Of a stretch of DNA of 64,000 nt, positions 12,030 through 23,735 are shown piece after piece. The translations under genes and the position numbers were made by a program. The notes beneath the pieces were generated by a model that was not told the DNA's origin, did no database searches, and saw only the letters and a program-made list of their open reading frames with translations. Where the stretch lies: positions 326,884-390,883 of the forward strand of contig JAAOMT010000703.1 in NCBI GenBank assembly GCA_016748015.1, written 5' to 3'. Each line of letters opens with the position of its first letter. Positions within the stretch are counted from its first letter, which is position 1. The DNA comes from Geosiphon pyriformis. Taxonomy: Eukaryota > Glomeromycota > Glomeromycetes > Archaeosporales > Geosiphonaceae.

Positions 12030-12920
12030 TTCAAAAATCTGTGCCTAATCTTTTACTTTTCTCTTTATAACTACCATGTACTGATCATATGGTGGAATGA
12101 AGATTGGTTGATGAGTGGAGATAATTTCTTCCTTGTCAATAATTTCTTCCTTTGCCATATTGACTGGTACATCTATTCTATCTGTTGATCCAAATCTCTA
12201 TATCCTTCTTGCTGTAATTCCTAATTCTTTTCTGTTTTCCAATGATACTAACTGAGCTATTTTTACCAAAGATAGGAATATTGCTTGTGTTATCTTTTCG
12301 TTTGGATCTATAATATATGTCTTTTCCAAGTCATTTTGTAGCATAACAATGATATTTCCTACATATCCTGCATCAATTATTCCTCCTCTGATGTTGATTC
12401 CCTTTTTGGCTAAGCTACTCCTAGATGCTAACTGAACCATTGTTGTTGTTGAGATTTCTAATGCTATTTTGAAATCAATGCATGTATACAAATATGGTTT
12501 CAATTTGATGACAACTTTTTCCAAATATTTCAGATCAAACTCTACATCAGTGTTATGTGCACATTCTGGCATAATACCTTCATTGTTATCACTGAACCAT
12601 TTCAATTCCTGCTCCTTGGTGAGGTCAGAGAGTGTGATATATGTTTCTGAGTTTGAATTGGAGTTCAAATCATTATTATTTTCATTGCTATATTGAGCAG
12701 AGCTGGAACTGTTGTTTTCATCATCATCATTGTTGAAGTTTGAATTGGGATTGAAAATTGATTCCAATTCTAATGCACAGCTGTTGATTGGTCCTTTTTC
12801 CTCTGAGAATATGTAAATCATGCATGATAGTAGATTGTAGATAAGATTACACTTATTACAATACTGAAAGTCACATAAGATTAAACAGTAGTTATATAGT
12901 CTTGTATTTATTTCTTCCAA
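12030..12920 (-). pseudogene. DU1 acidic linker and dUTPase domain
   Basis: Residue order: CxxC block (FQYCNKC), Asp/Asn/Ser-rich linker, then trimeric dUTPase motifs. These are DVEFDLKY (motif 1), ASRSSLAKKGI (motif 2), GGIIDAGYVGNI with catalytic Asp and Tyr (motif 3), NEKITQAIF (motif 4) and, after a stop, RFGSTDRID (motif 5). In the family this enzyme hydrolyses dUTP to dUMP and pyrophosphate. It is fused in frame to RT, so it would be released or act within the polyprotein. A stop before motif 5 disables this copy. Confidence 0.85.
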
Positions 12921-13500
12921 TCATTGTTTTTGTTCCTCTCTAGTGGGTGCTAATTTCTGGTAATGTTCATGGAATTGTTCTAGATCCAGAAGGTTTATGA
13001 TTGGTTCTGGGTCCCAGTCCAGTTCTATGGGCTCTAAAGATTTATTGTTAATCGTCTTTATTTTTTCTGATGATGCTCCTTCAATTTTGGCAAGAGTCAT
13101 TCACCAAATTTTGTCATCATCATGTGGACATCCATCCAAGCATTTGACTGCTTGTCTCCAGGCAATGTTTATGGGCATTTCTTTTCTTACCCAGTTACTT
13201 ATGAGAATTGTATATTAACATAATTCATTGTATGTTCTTTCTCTCCCAGGAATGTTATTCTATATTCCTTTGTCAAAGAGAGTTTTTTCACAAGTCAAGC
13301 ATGGCTCATTATCCCATTTTCTAACTTGTTTTGGTCTTTTAAAGCATTTAATGATGCATAGACAACAATAAAATTTAGTTGCCATTAGGTATTCCTTATT
13401 GTTACCACAGCATGCACCCATTAATGACAATTTTTTGTCACAATTAATGCATGTAAGTTTTGGTTGGCAATAGGCAGATTGTTGTGGTGTGGTGTGGATA
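12921..13500 (-). pseudogene. DU1 Cys-rich region between protease and dUTPase
   Basis: On the minus strand CINCDKKLSLMGACCG, FYCCLCIIKCF and PCLTCEKTLFDKGI are followed by a Trp/Asp-rich block ending NELC*YTILISNWV. Paired CxxC motifs suggest one or more zinc sites. The same cassette is present in DU2, DU3, DU4 and, decayed, in X1. I cannot assign it to a named domain. Stops interrupt it. Confidence 0.7.
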
Positions 13501-13687
13501 TAGCAATTATAAGTGATGATAGTGGTTGATATTGGTTCTTCCGTCTCTTTTTTTTTTTCTTTTGTATTTTCCTCCTACTCTTAATTTATTAACTCTTCCT
13601 GGTTGGTGTTGGTTCTCCAGACTTGGTCTGAATTCCAGGTAGGTTCTTCTTTTCTCTTTTCTTTTCCCTTGTTGTCTTATGAAAGTA

Positions 13688-14479
13688 TTAGTGGTAACTC
13701 ATTGTGGTTTTCATCAGCTCAAGAGACTTGGTATGCTTCCCAGGTAAGTTTCTATTTTTTTCCTCTAATTTGAGGAGTAGTGTTGATATATTGGCGGTTT
13801 TGAAATGACCACATGTGACTGGTATACATGTGTGTTGACCATTCTGGCTAAGTTGAAGCTCTTGCATATTCCAGTTTAGTGTTGCATTGGTCTTGGACAG
13901 CCAGTTGTTATCAACAAACACTTGGTATTGTATTGTTTCTATTACTAGAATTTTGATGGGTACTATGATGCCATTAATTTCAATAGATAAGTCATCTATC
14001 TCACCAATTGGAGTTTTGGTCACTCCATTAGCTGTGATAATTCATGTGCTGGCAGCTCAATCAACTCAGTAATCTAATTGGTCTATAAGTTGTCTTGTGA
14101 TAATACTGTCAGCTAATCCACTGTCTAGGATCAGTTTGATGGGGTAGCCATCAACTTTGACATCTGTGTACATGGCAGTGATAGGTTTTTCTTTAAGAGT
14201 GGCTTCACTGAATAATGGTGTGACTAACAGTTCCTCGAGTTCAAATGGGAAGATGGCATTCAGTGATTCATTTTCAGTGATAGTAGCTGGTAGAATGTTG
14301 CTGATAAGAGTTGGTTGTTGGTTGGTTTTTGGATTATTGGGTTGGACATCTTCTGAGGTAATCAAAAGACTTAAATAGTGTTGGGAATTCAGGTTTTGGG
14401 CATGCCCAGTTCCTGAATTCTGAGAATGTGATCCTGTTGATTGGTGGGAGGAGCTGGGAATCAGTTGGTAAACAATCAT
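13688..14479 (-). pseudogene. DU1 retropepsin-like protease
   Basis: Open blocks 14479-14066 and 14023-13688 are in the gag frame. The active-site strand LILDSGLADSIITR (about 14135-14095) keeps Asp-Ser-Gly, the signature of dimeric aspartic proteases that cut the polyprotein. The downstream block FVDNNWLSKTNATLNW is conserved in all copies. One stop follows the LDY block. Gag and protease share a frame without a shift. Confidence 0.8.
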
Positions 14480-14499
14480 TACTGATCTCCAATTTTGGG

Positions 14500-16573
14500 T
14501 AACTCTTGATCTAGGGTTTCCTTATGTCATTTGAGCTGGGTTTGATGGTGGTGTTTGAACTGCAGGTGTCTGATAAATTATTTGTGGCTGTGGTGGTTAA
14601 TATATTACTGGTGGCTGTAATTAATAAACTGGAGGTTGATATACAGGTGGTTAATATATTGGCTGTTGTATCATTGACAAGTAAGTCAGTTGATATAGTG
14701 CTAGGTTAGGTTGGTAACTTAGAGTTGGAAACTGGTGATCAGAATTTCAATATTGATTTTCCAATTGTTGGTTATTTATCCTTAACCTATAGTCAATTCT
14801 TAAATGATCTTGTTTACCACAGTAATAGCAAATACAAATCTCCTGCTGCCACTATTGATTGGTTGAGAATAATAGACGTGACTGATTCTAGAAATGATTT
14901 GCATTTCCTTGATTGTTGTGTTGTTGTAGAGATTGATAGATTGCTTGATTGTTAGCTAAGTATCTTTCTAATTTTTGGTTAATGGAATTACTGAATTGTT
15001 TCAACTTAGAATCTAATTCAGATAATCTGTTTATCACTAGATTGACAGCTTGGGTGTGGTTAGCTTCAAGTTTAGCTGTTTCAAAATCTCTGGCATTTGT
15101 AATGGTGGCTTGAAGATCTACAGGATGCATTGAACGTACATGTTGAAGAATGCTACTGTATAATCCACAAATAAACTGGTTTAAAATCTGAGATGCTGTA
15201 AAATAGTCAGCTTGAATTGCTTGGATTTGGCACAAGTTTTTGTGGAAGCATTCCAAGTAAGTGATAACTGTTTCAGTTTCTCCTTGTTTGATTGTGGTAA
15301 AGGTGTTGGCTAGGCAATTAATACTGTTATTATTACTGAAATATCCCAAAAATGCAATTTTAAATTCCTGGAATGTTTGAGATTTGGTGACTAAATTTTG
15401 ATATCATAAGTCAGTAGTATCTTGTAAAAAATAGGAGATGACTTAGAGTGTTCTTGCATTATTCCATCTATTGGCCATGATGGCCTTTTTGATGTTATTA
15501 AGCCATACCTGGGCATTGCCTTCCTTGTCAGTGAATTTTTCAAGTTTTGCTATTGGAGTGTAGATCATTAGATCCAAGTTTGGTTGCTGAAGTTGTTGTT
15601 GTGACTGTTGAAGTGGCTGTTGTGGTTGTTGGGGTGGTTGAAGTAACTGCTACTGAATTGGTTCAATAATCAGTTCAATTGATGGTTGATCAATAATGAT
15701 TACTGGAGATAAGTTTTGCTGATTAATTGTTTTGGGGTTTGTATTGTTCAGATTTTGAGGAGTTTGAAAGTTCAGAGTTTCAATTTCCAGATTTTTTAAG
15801 TTTAGATGTTGCTAAATTTAAAGGTTCAGAGTTTCAACTTCTGGGTTTTTGGGGATTGGGTTCTGGTAAGTAAATTCTTAATTTTCAGATTCTTCTTTCT
15901 CTTCTTTCTGTTCTCCTTCCAATTTCATTATTTCTCAAAAACTCATGGTTCCGAAATCTGGTTGGGGTGACAAGGATTGAAGTCCTGATGGCATTGGTAA
16001 TTGTGACTTAAATTCTTCAAAATACACGCCATATGGTTCTAGAAGGTCTTTTTTTCTTTGTTTACTCTAAAATGGGAATTGTTCAAATGTTGATGTTGTG
16101 GTTAATATAGATGCACCTGTTGATGTGATGTTAATGGTACTTCCAGGTGTATAGTAGTATAATAAGTTTGTTGGTAATTCTATTTTTGTTTTCTTCCACA
16201 TTAGTAGTTGTATTTCTTTAGATGTTACTGCTAGTGTTTGTAATCTTCTTTTGCTTTTGTTTGTGTAGATAATAGGGAATTGTTGTTGGGTGTATCTCTC
16301 AATGATTTGGTTGATTTTTTTAATGATGGGTGCAAAACTGTAGTTTTTTGGTAGACTAGTGTGTTGAAATAATTCTGTATAGAAGTTTTTTCTTGTTGAT
16401 TCAATATTAACTGTTCCTCCTAAGCAGTTTGTGATTTTATTATTGATGTAGAAGTTGAAGACTGATTCTGCTGAGAAGTGGTTATTGTTTAATCTTAATT
16501 GTTGACTATACTGTTGAAACAAAGATTTAGCAAATCCTTAATGGTTTGTTCCTATGTTTTCTGGTTTTGCCAC
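14500..16573 (-). pseudogene. DU1 gag, decayed
   Basis: The frame opens at a GTG (16573). No ATG lies between the stop in the primer site and the conserved block. N-terminal block 16522-16067 (FNFYINNKITNCLGGTVNIE), a Pro/Gln-rich linker, a capsid-like helical region (about 15573-14888, with FSNNNSINCLANTF), and a knuckle near 14833-14792 reading CYYCGKQDHLRIDY in which the last Cys is Tyr. A Gln/Tyr-rich linker leads to the protease. Several stops. Confidence 0.8.
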
Positions 16574-16616
16574 TTTTGGATGATTGCTGTTGGTGCTGGT
16601 TCTCTGTAAGATTATA

Positions 16617-16633
16617 CCTCACAGAGAGCACCA
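16617..16633 (-). promoter_or_regulatory. DU1 primer binding site
   Basis: The minus strand reads TGGTGCTCTCTGTGAGG two bases after the LTR. Its complement resembles the 3' end of an elongator tRNA-Met (T-stem CCTCAC and terminal GCACCA); the tRNA identity is an inference. Confidence 0.7.
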
Positions 16634-16635
16634 AA

Positions 16636-17494
16636 TGTTACAAATGATTATTTGGGGTCTCAAAGCAAATAACAAATCTATAACTTGGTGCTCAATTGAT
16701 GAATGGATGTTGATATCTGAAGATTTGATTGTTCTAAAGGTTTTGGTGTTGAGTTTTTTGTATAATAAACAGAAATTTGATAGTTGTTTTCAATAGTCTC
16801 CTGGAATCACAATTCCATCAAATTTTTTTCTTAGCGTGGTGGCCAGTAATCCTCTTGGTAAGTTATCTTTAAATCTATGAGTGTTCTACTCTTGTTTCAT
16901 GGGTCTTTTACCAGTTCCTATGATGTCTGTAATTCAGCACTTTAATTTTTAATTAATTAGTCAACTAAAAAAGAAATACAAAAGAAATAAAAGAAAATAA
17001 AGAATTTAAACAAAAGCAATTGCAAGTTAGTATCCCATCAATGGCTGTGATCAAGAGCTATTGTTCCAGTGTGGTTAAGTATTAACTACTATCAACATGA
17101 AGTGTTAATAATGGAGAGTGAATTGAGATAGTGAATAATTATTTATTGATATTTTGTGAATGGAAGATTGTTTTGATTAGATCTAAACTGAGAGATCTCT
17201 AACTAAAAGATTTTGTCTTTTCTACTTCTAGCATTACTGCTATATATACATAATTGAGATTCCTCAATTCCTCAATTTTTTATACCAGGAATCCTAGAAT
17301 TCTTGAAATTCTGCAATTCTTTTTGAGAGAAATTTTGAAATTCTGGAATCCTGTAATTTCTTGTATGAGAATTCTGAAATTTCTGAAATCCTGCAATTTT
17401 TCTTGAGAGGAATCCTGAAATTCCATATTTACTATGGCTACTTCTGATTGGCTAATTTATATGTTAATATACTTCTTATATTTTATGAATAATA
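16636..17494 (-). repeat. DU1 5' LTR
   Basis: 859 bp, plus-strand reading TGTTACAAATG...TGAATAATA. It holds the promoter of the element on the minus strand: U3 repeats at 17281-17435 and a TATA box at 17240-17248. Confidence 0.9.
17240..17435 (-). promoter_or_regulatory. DU1 U3 promoter: dyad repeats plus TATA box
   Basis: Minus-strand TATATATAG (17248-17240) is preceded by about four degenerate ~40-bp units built on GGAATTCC/GGAATCC words, which are self-complementary. The TATA is followed by the CAGTAGT...AGAAG block kept in all DU LTRs. Reading this as enhancer plus core promoter is an inference. Confidence 0.55.
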
Positions 17495-17498
17495 CTAT

Positions 17499-18370
17499 TA
17501 ATCATATAAAATAGCATATTGATGAAAGTCAATATAAGTGTTAGTAAAAATGTTAATGCCTATAAATTTACAGTTAGAATTTTTGTATTTAAAATATACA
17601 AAATCAAAAATAAACAACTTGTCAATTTAAGAAATAACTTATTTTTAACTATATTATAAATAAAATTTTACCAGGTAAAACAATCCAAAATGAGTTTATA
17701 GTATTTAATTTAATATACATTACAAACACATTCAAAAAATTCAAAATATTGAAACAAGATACAGATTGCAAAGTTAAGTTTCCTAATTTTAATTTATACA
17801 AAGTTTACATTAAGAAAATTTTAGATAAATATATTTAGTTTGAGTTTTTAATAAATATTTTAAAAATATTATTCTTTATTTCATCTAGAATTATCTGTAT
17901 TGTTAAGTTTAAAATATAATTAAAGTATCAAAATCAAAGATCTTCTAAGTTCTATTGAATGTTTTCCTTTTCTAATTTTTTCATTAACTCTTTTATAAAA
18001 ATACTATTATTTGTAGTATTATCAAAGATAATAACAAAAAGCTGTTAAAAAAAAATAGGTTATAACTAATAAAATTAATAATAAGCTCATATAAAAAAAA
18101 AAGTAAATGTAACTCTTTCTTAAACATCTTTCTTAATCATTTTGGCTAAAAATTTGGCTTAAAACAATAATAAAAACCACTTAAGCTAATATTAAGAAAA
18201 TAAAGTTTTTAATGATATGAGCACTGTGATAATTCTGAGTCTCAAATAATGCTAATGCCAAAAATTCAGCTTTAAAACAATGATAAAACCAACTTAAGCC
18301 AACATTGAAAAAATACTGATTTTTAATAATATGGGCATTATAATAACTTTAAGCTTTAAATGATACTAAT
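17499..18370. other. AT-rich target sequence between DU1 and DUs
   Basis: No coding potential or known element recognised. It contains a two-copy ~112-bp tandem repeat (18148-18371). Confidence 0.5.
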
Positions 18371-18371
18371 A
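18148..18371. repeat. Imperfect ~112-bp tandem duplication
   Basis: Units 18148-18259 and 18260-18371 share blocks in the same order: AAAAATT.GGCTT, AAAACAATGATAAAA, ACTTAAGC, TTTTTAATGATATG.GCA, AATGCTAAT. Mismatches are frequent, so the duplication is old. Its right end abuts the DUs insertion. Confidence 0.65.
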
Positions 18372-18449
18372 TGTTGTTACTCATAGAATATAAGAATTAA
18401 ATATTAGTACATAAATTAGGCAATCAGAATAAACATAATAAAAAGTGAA

Positions 18450-18639
18450 ATTCCAGAATTCCTCTCAAAAGAATTGCAGAATTCCAGAAATTTCAGGATT
18501 CTTATATAAAGAATTGCAGGATTCCAGAATTCCAGAATTTTTTTCAAAGGAATTGTAGGATTTCAGGAATTCCAAAATTTCTGGCTAAAAAATTAAGGAA
18601 TTCAAAGAATCTTGTACAATAAAATTTATATATATATAG
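18450..18639 (+). promoter_or_regulatory. DUs U3 repeats and TATA box
   Basis: GGAATTCC-type repeats at about 18450-18600 are followed by a TATATATATAG run at about 18629-18639 and GCAGTAGTATTAGAAG, the same arrangement as in the other DU LTRs. Confidence 0.55.
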
Positions 18640-18675
18640 CAGTAGTATTAGAAGCTAGAAAAAGAGACAGAAAGA

Positions 18676-18698
18676 CTGAGAGTCAGTAGGACTCTCAG
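18676..18698 (+). promoter_or_regulatory. Perfect 9-bp stem hairpin in the DUs LTR
   Basis: CTGAGAGTC, loop AGTAG, GACTCTCAG, about 40 bp downstream of the TATA box and so probably in the transcript leader. The 3' LTR copy (20812-20834) has one mismatch in the stem. I did not see it in the other LTRs of this window. Confidence 0.6.
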
Positions 18699-19321
18699 AG
18701 TCAATTAGACTTGTAAGTCATAATTATTAGAATCCTTTAGTTAGAGATCTTTCAGTTTGAATTTGATTTAAACAATCTTCTATATCACAAATATTAAATA
18801 AATAATTATTTCACTATTTTAATTCACTCTCATTACTAACACTTCATGTTGATAGTAATTGATACTTAATACCACTAAAACAATAGCTCTTGATCACAGC
18901 TATTAACAGAATACTAACACACAAATTGTCTTGGCTTATTTTTTTTATTTTTATTTTTATTTTCTTTTATTTTTTTTGTTATTTCTTTGAGTTTACTAAT
19001 TGATTAAGAATTAAGCACTGAATTATTGACATCAAAAATTGCCTAGTAAAAGACCTCTGTAAGTGAGTAGAGCATGTAAAGGAATTATGGATTACTTACC
19101 AGAAGAGTACTGGTCATTAAGCTAAAGAAAAAAATTGACAAAATTGCAATTCTGAAAAGTTATGGATAAACAACTATTAATTCTCTGTCTATTATACAAA
19201 GAACTCAACAAAAAACTTTCAGATACAAAACCTTCAAATTTTACCAACTGTGTTATCAATTAAACACCAAGTTACGGATTTGTTATTTGATTTGAGACCC
19301 CAAATAATCACTTGTAATATT

Positions 19322-19338
19322 TGGTGCTTTCTGTGAGA
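19322..19338 (+). promoter_or_regulatory. DUs primer binding site
   Basis: TGGTGCTTTCTGTGAGA, two bases after the LTR, is a variant of the family site TGGTGCTCCCTGTGAGG. Confidence 0.65.
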
Positions 19339-19339
19339 T

Positions 19340-20490
19340 ATAATTCTACAGAGAACCAGCACCAACAACAATTATCTAAAAGTGGCAGACCAAGAAAAAA
19401 CAAGAAAAAATTACTTAAGATTTGCAAAATCTTTATTTTACTATTACCTTTAAAAAACTCATTAAATTGAAACTCCAATCATTCAAAACCCGATCATTAA
19501 AACCCCAAACATTTGAAAATTACTGTTAATAAACTTGTTAAAAAAAAAACTTGTTAAATTAAAACTTTATTTATTTGAAACCAAATAATTCTAACTCCAC
19601 TATCATATAAAAAAACTTATCTTTGATAAAACTTGTTAAAACTCTGACCCAATAGTTTAAAATCTGAACATTCGAAATCTGATAAATTCCAACTCTGCTA
19701 GTGTAGAAAGAAAATTATCTTTGGTAAAACTCATTAAAAGTTAAAACTTCAATTATTTAAGACTCAATCATTCAAAACCTGAATATTTAAAACTCGATAA
19801 GTCTAACTCCACTATTGGACAAGGAAACTTACTTCAAATAAAATTCATTAAACCTCTAGAAATTCAAAAACTCTGATTATTTAAAGACCCAGTGGAAAAA
19901 TTCCAGAAAAAAACTACCCAGATTCATACTTACCTGTACAAAGACTGCCTTCTTTCATGCCAAAAGTCAGCATTAGGAAAATGTCAATACAAAAAAGACT
20001 TAGAGAAGAAAAAGAAATTTGAGAATCAGTAGTACCAAAATTAATCAACAAATCATTAAAACTTACCTGATGGCTCTAAGTCACAATTCACTTTTATGTA
20101 TTATACATTTGAACTCCGAGAAAGATAAGCCAATCAGCAAGAATTGGGATTAGAACTTAATCCTGATTCAAACTCCATTGATGATGACAATGATTCAAAC
20201 TTTGTTAAATGACAAACAACAATTCAAACTCTGCTTCAAACACCAAACAATATATCATGCTTTTAGATCTTACAATAGAGCAGGAATTAACTAAATTTAG
20301 TGATAATAATGAGGGCATTATGTCTGAACATACACATAATACAGATGCAAGATTTGAACATGGATATTTTGAACAGACCACTATAGTTAAAAACTCCAGT
20401 TACATATAAAATTAGATTTACAAATAGCAATAGAAATTACCACAACAATATTGATACAAAAGAAAGATTTAGAAAATTTCACAGAAGCTC
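19340..20490 (+). pseudogene. DUs internal remnant: gag start joined to dUTPase N-terminus
   Basis: The leader and first gag codons are present to about 19440, followed by a decayed stretch of gag linker character. From 20209 to 20409 an open stretch of 66 codons reads NSASNTKQYIMLLDLTIEQE, then ...NNEGIMSEHTHNTDARFEHG. This corresponds to the acidic linker and motif 1 of the DU dUTPase; motifs 2 to 5 are missing. No functional enzyme is possible. The intervening gag C-terminus, protease and Cys region are absent. Confidence 0.7.
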
Positions 20491-20494
20491 AATA

Positions 20495-20510
20495 TTAAAG
20501 GAGGAAATAA
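20495..20510 (+). promoter_or_regulatory. DUs polypurine tract
   Basis: ATTAAAGGAGGAAATAA directly precedes the 3' LTR. Confidence 0.75.
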
Positions 20511-21463
20511 TGTTACTCAAAGAATATAGGAATTAAATATTAGTACATAAATTAGCCAATCAGAATAAACATAGTAAAAAGTGAAATTCCAGAATTTCTC
20601 TCAGAAGAATTGCAAGATTCCAGAAATTTCAGGATTCTCATATAAAGAATTGCAGGATTCCAGAATTCCAGAATTCCTCTCAAAAGAATTATAGAATTCC
20701 AGGAATTTCAGAATTTTTGGTTAGAAAATTAAGGAATTCAAGGAATTTTGTACAATAAAATTTATATCTATATAGCAGTAGTATCAAAAGCTAGAAAAAA
20801 AGGCAGGAAGACTGAGAGTCAGTAGGACTCTCAAAGTCAATTAGACTCACAAGTTATAATTATTAGAATCTTTTAGTTAAAGATCTCTCAGTTTGGATTT
20901 GATCTAAACAACCTTCCACATTACAAATATCAAATAAATAATTATTTCACTATCTTAATCCACTCTTACTATCAACACTTTATGTTAATAATAATTGATA
21001 CTTAACACCACTGGAACAATAGCTCTTGATCATGGCTATTAACAGAATACTAACATGCAAATTGCCTTGGCTTATTTCTTTTATTTTTTCATTTTCATTT
21101 TCATTTTCATTTATTTTCTTCATTATTTCTTTGGGTTTACTAATTGATTAAAAATTAAGCACTGAATTATTAACATTAAGAATTGCCTAAAGATTTTGTA
21201 TCTGAAGGTTTTTTGTTGAGTCCTTTGTATAATAAACAAAGAATTAATAGTTGTTTATTCGTAGCTTCTCAGAATCACAATTTTGTCAATTTTTTTTTTT
21301 AGCTTGATGGCTGGTACTTTTTTGGTAAGTAATCTGTAATTCCTTTACATGCTTTATCCATTTGCAGGGGTCTTTTACCAGATTTTACCAACTGTATTAT
21401 TAATTGAGCACCAAGTTATGGGTTTGTTATTTAATTTGAGACTCTAAATAATCACTTGTAACA
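20511..21463 (+). repeat. DUs 3' LTR
   Basis: 953 bp, TGTTACTCAAAG...CTTGTAACA; pairs with 18375-19319 and is followed by the ATGT target duplication. Confidence 0.88.
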
Positions 21464-21467
21464 ATGT

Positions 21468-22796
21468 TACATAATATGCCAATTTTATCATTGACTATTA
21501 ACTAATCTAAATTTATATAAGAATATATATATGTACATTTAATGTAATTCTATAATTTTTTAATACTTTAAAAAATTTATTCACAATATTTATTTTACTA
21601 TGTTGTCTACTTATTAATTTAAAATTAATTATTGTTTATTAAAAGTTTCAATTATTATTAATATAATAAGTAATAATGAAAGCAAAAGCTTTGTTATTGG
21701 AAAATGTTCAAAGATCTAATATAAAAAAATTGTAAACTTAATAGTTTTTAAGTATGCCTATTATATTATAAATATAAATAAAAGAAAAAAAACATTTCAT
21801 AATAAAAATAATACTTATTTTTAATTTTTGTCTATTTAAGATATAGAGTTTTATGACTTTATTCTTAATTATATCAGCACAAACAAGTTGAGAAATAGGA
21901 TTCAAATATTAGAATATTTTAATTAATTCAGAGTTTTATATTATAAAAGTAATTGCTAGTAGTTGATAAGCCAAATAATAATCATATCATAAAGTTTTTT
22001 ATTATTAATATCAATAGCAGTTACTATAGAAGACTAAAGTAGTTTTTTAGTTAGATTGGCCAAAAATTATAAAAAAAATTAACAATTTTTTTCATTAAAA
22101 CATTTTTTCAATTGACTTGTAATTTTTCTGAATATTTTGTCTTTTCTTATAATATTCTTCTATTGTAACATATACTGTCTAGTAGAAAGCCTTTAAATAA
22201 TACCATAAAAGTTTGGTAATATCCATAATTTTATAAAAAAATGATTTATATACATATTTTGAAACTATATATTTAGCTGTTTTTTTTTGTTTACTTAAAC
22301 TTATCAAAATAGTTCTATACTTTATTCTAAAAACTATGTTTACTAAATATATTAATATTTGAACTATTTGGGTTATTAAATTTTATTATTTAGAATTTTA
22401 AATTTTTAATAACATTGGATAATGTCAACAATGAATTTATTTTGGTAAATTGAAACATAAAGTTATTATATATATATAGTTTTATATATATTTTTAATTA
22501 ATTATAATAATTAAACTAAATAATAATTAATAAACAAATAGTACAAGTTATATCTTTTTTTAATTTTATTAAACTTGAACAAGTTTGTAAACTTTAAACC
22601 AGACTTAAACCAAACTCAAACTTGTCAAAAAAGTTTAATACAAAACTTGAACTGAATCTATTTTGAAAAATTAGTTTGGTTTAAATTTGGTTCATAATTT
22701 GAACCGAACTTAAATAACATCCAAAGTTTATTTCAGTTTAGTTCAATCAGAACTCTAATTAACAATATTTAAAAAAAAAAACCAAAAACCTCCAAT
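21468..22796. other. AT-rich region, probably X2 LTR plus target sequence
   Basis: No coding sequence seen. The right end (about 22750-22800) aligns with the X1 LTR end, so at least that part is the X2 5' LTR. A cluster of related words (AAACTTGAAC, AAACTTAAAC, GAACCGAACTT) lies at about 22550-22760, and a TA run at 22465-22490. The left boundary of the LTR is not visible. Confidence 0.4.
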
Positions 22797-23735
22797 AATA
22801 TTTGGTGCTCTTTTACAGATTAACACAGCAAAAATTAAATCAAAGTGGTAATCACATTAGACATAATAACTTTAAAATACTATTAGTTAATTTATACATA
22901 CTACAAACAATGATTTGAAATCTAAAACAAAATTACAGCTTTTAAGAAAACACTTTTTTAATACATTGAAAACTAAATTAACAATTATCTCTTTAGAAAT
23001 TACAATATTACAGAAGTTAAGCAAAATCTTCTTAAAAATTTCATATACTACTTAAATAAAAACCCAAAAAACATTAGTGCTAATAATTGTACTACTTACT
23101 TTAAAAAACTTAATTACAATATTATCAAGTTTTGTAAAAAAAAATACTTTACTAATTCACAATTTATTTTTAAACTTAGGTCTGAATTCAAAACAAACAA
23201 AAAAAGCAATCAAAATAATATGCAACCAATTTATATAATACTTAACATACCAAAAACAACTTTTCAATATTTGCAAACACCAAAACAAAGAATTAGTTCC
23301 AAACTACCATTTTCAATTATACTCTTTCCAGTTTTTTTTACATAAGCTTAAATATTAAATTCACTACTTAACTGTTTTTAAGACCAAAAGACTTTATATT
23401 ACCAAAAAGCTCAATACAACAGTCTAAACAAATTTTTATTGGCACAAATTTTCTCAATTTTTTAGCAAAAAACCAGAATAATTATTTTGATAATAATAAC
23501 ATTTCTGAATTTACAGAAAAAAAACTACTAAAAATGAAAATACAGAAGAAATAACAACCATTTATATTATAAAAATTACTAAATTTACCAAAAAAAATAC
23601 TAATACTAGCTCTTAAAAATGGCTTAATAAAATTTCAAAAGCAGAAGATGCAAATATTTGAAACATAATAAAAATATTAAAAGCAATTTCTTATTTTTTT
23701 TAAAGAACTGTAAAAGAATAGTTTAAAAACTTAAA
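22797..23735 (+). pseudogene. X2 gag, first part (old X-family element)
   Basis: A primer-site-like TGGTGCTCTTTTACAG (22803-22818) opens the element. The following sequence is collinear with X1 gag on the opposite strand, including the shared Lys/Asn-rich segments and an ...GAATTTACAGAAAAAAAAC... block near 23511. All frames are broken. The copy is interrupted at 23735 by LN1 and resumes at 26016. Confidence 0.6.

Larger units (their letters stand above)
7430..17494 (-). mobile_element. DU1: full-length Ty3/Gypsy element with zinc/dUTPase cassette
   Basis: LTRs 7430-8279 and 16636-17494 bracket a complete minus-strand internal region. Flanks are CCAT (7426-7429) and CTAT (17495-17498), a 4-bp duplication with one C/T change. 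The order on the minus strand is primer site, gag with CCHC, protease, Cys-rich region, dUTPase, RT, RNase H, integrase, C-terminal extension, polypurine tract. Two frame changes and many stops make it inactive. RT (YLNN), integrase (D to N, E to K) and the knuckle (last Cys to Tyr) have lost key residues. Confidence 0.92.
18375..19319 (+). repeat. DUs 5' LTR
   Basis: 945 bp, TGTTACTCATAG...CTTGTAATA. It is longer than other DU LTRs because of an extra segment after the TATA box containing a perfect hairpin (18676-18698). Confidence 0.88.
18375..21463 (+). mobile_element. DUs: internally deleted, non-autonomous DU element
   Basis: Two LTRs (18375-19319, 20511-21463) enclose only about 1.2 kb. 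Target duplication ATGT at 18371-18374 and 21464-21467. The internal part keeps the primer site, the start of gag, then jumps to the acidic linker and dUTPase motif 1, then to the 3' end and polypurine tract. Protease, RT and integrase are absent. With intact cis sites it could only have moved using proteins of a DU relative. Confidence 0.88.
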
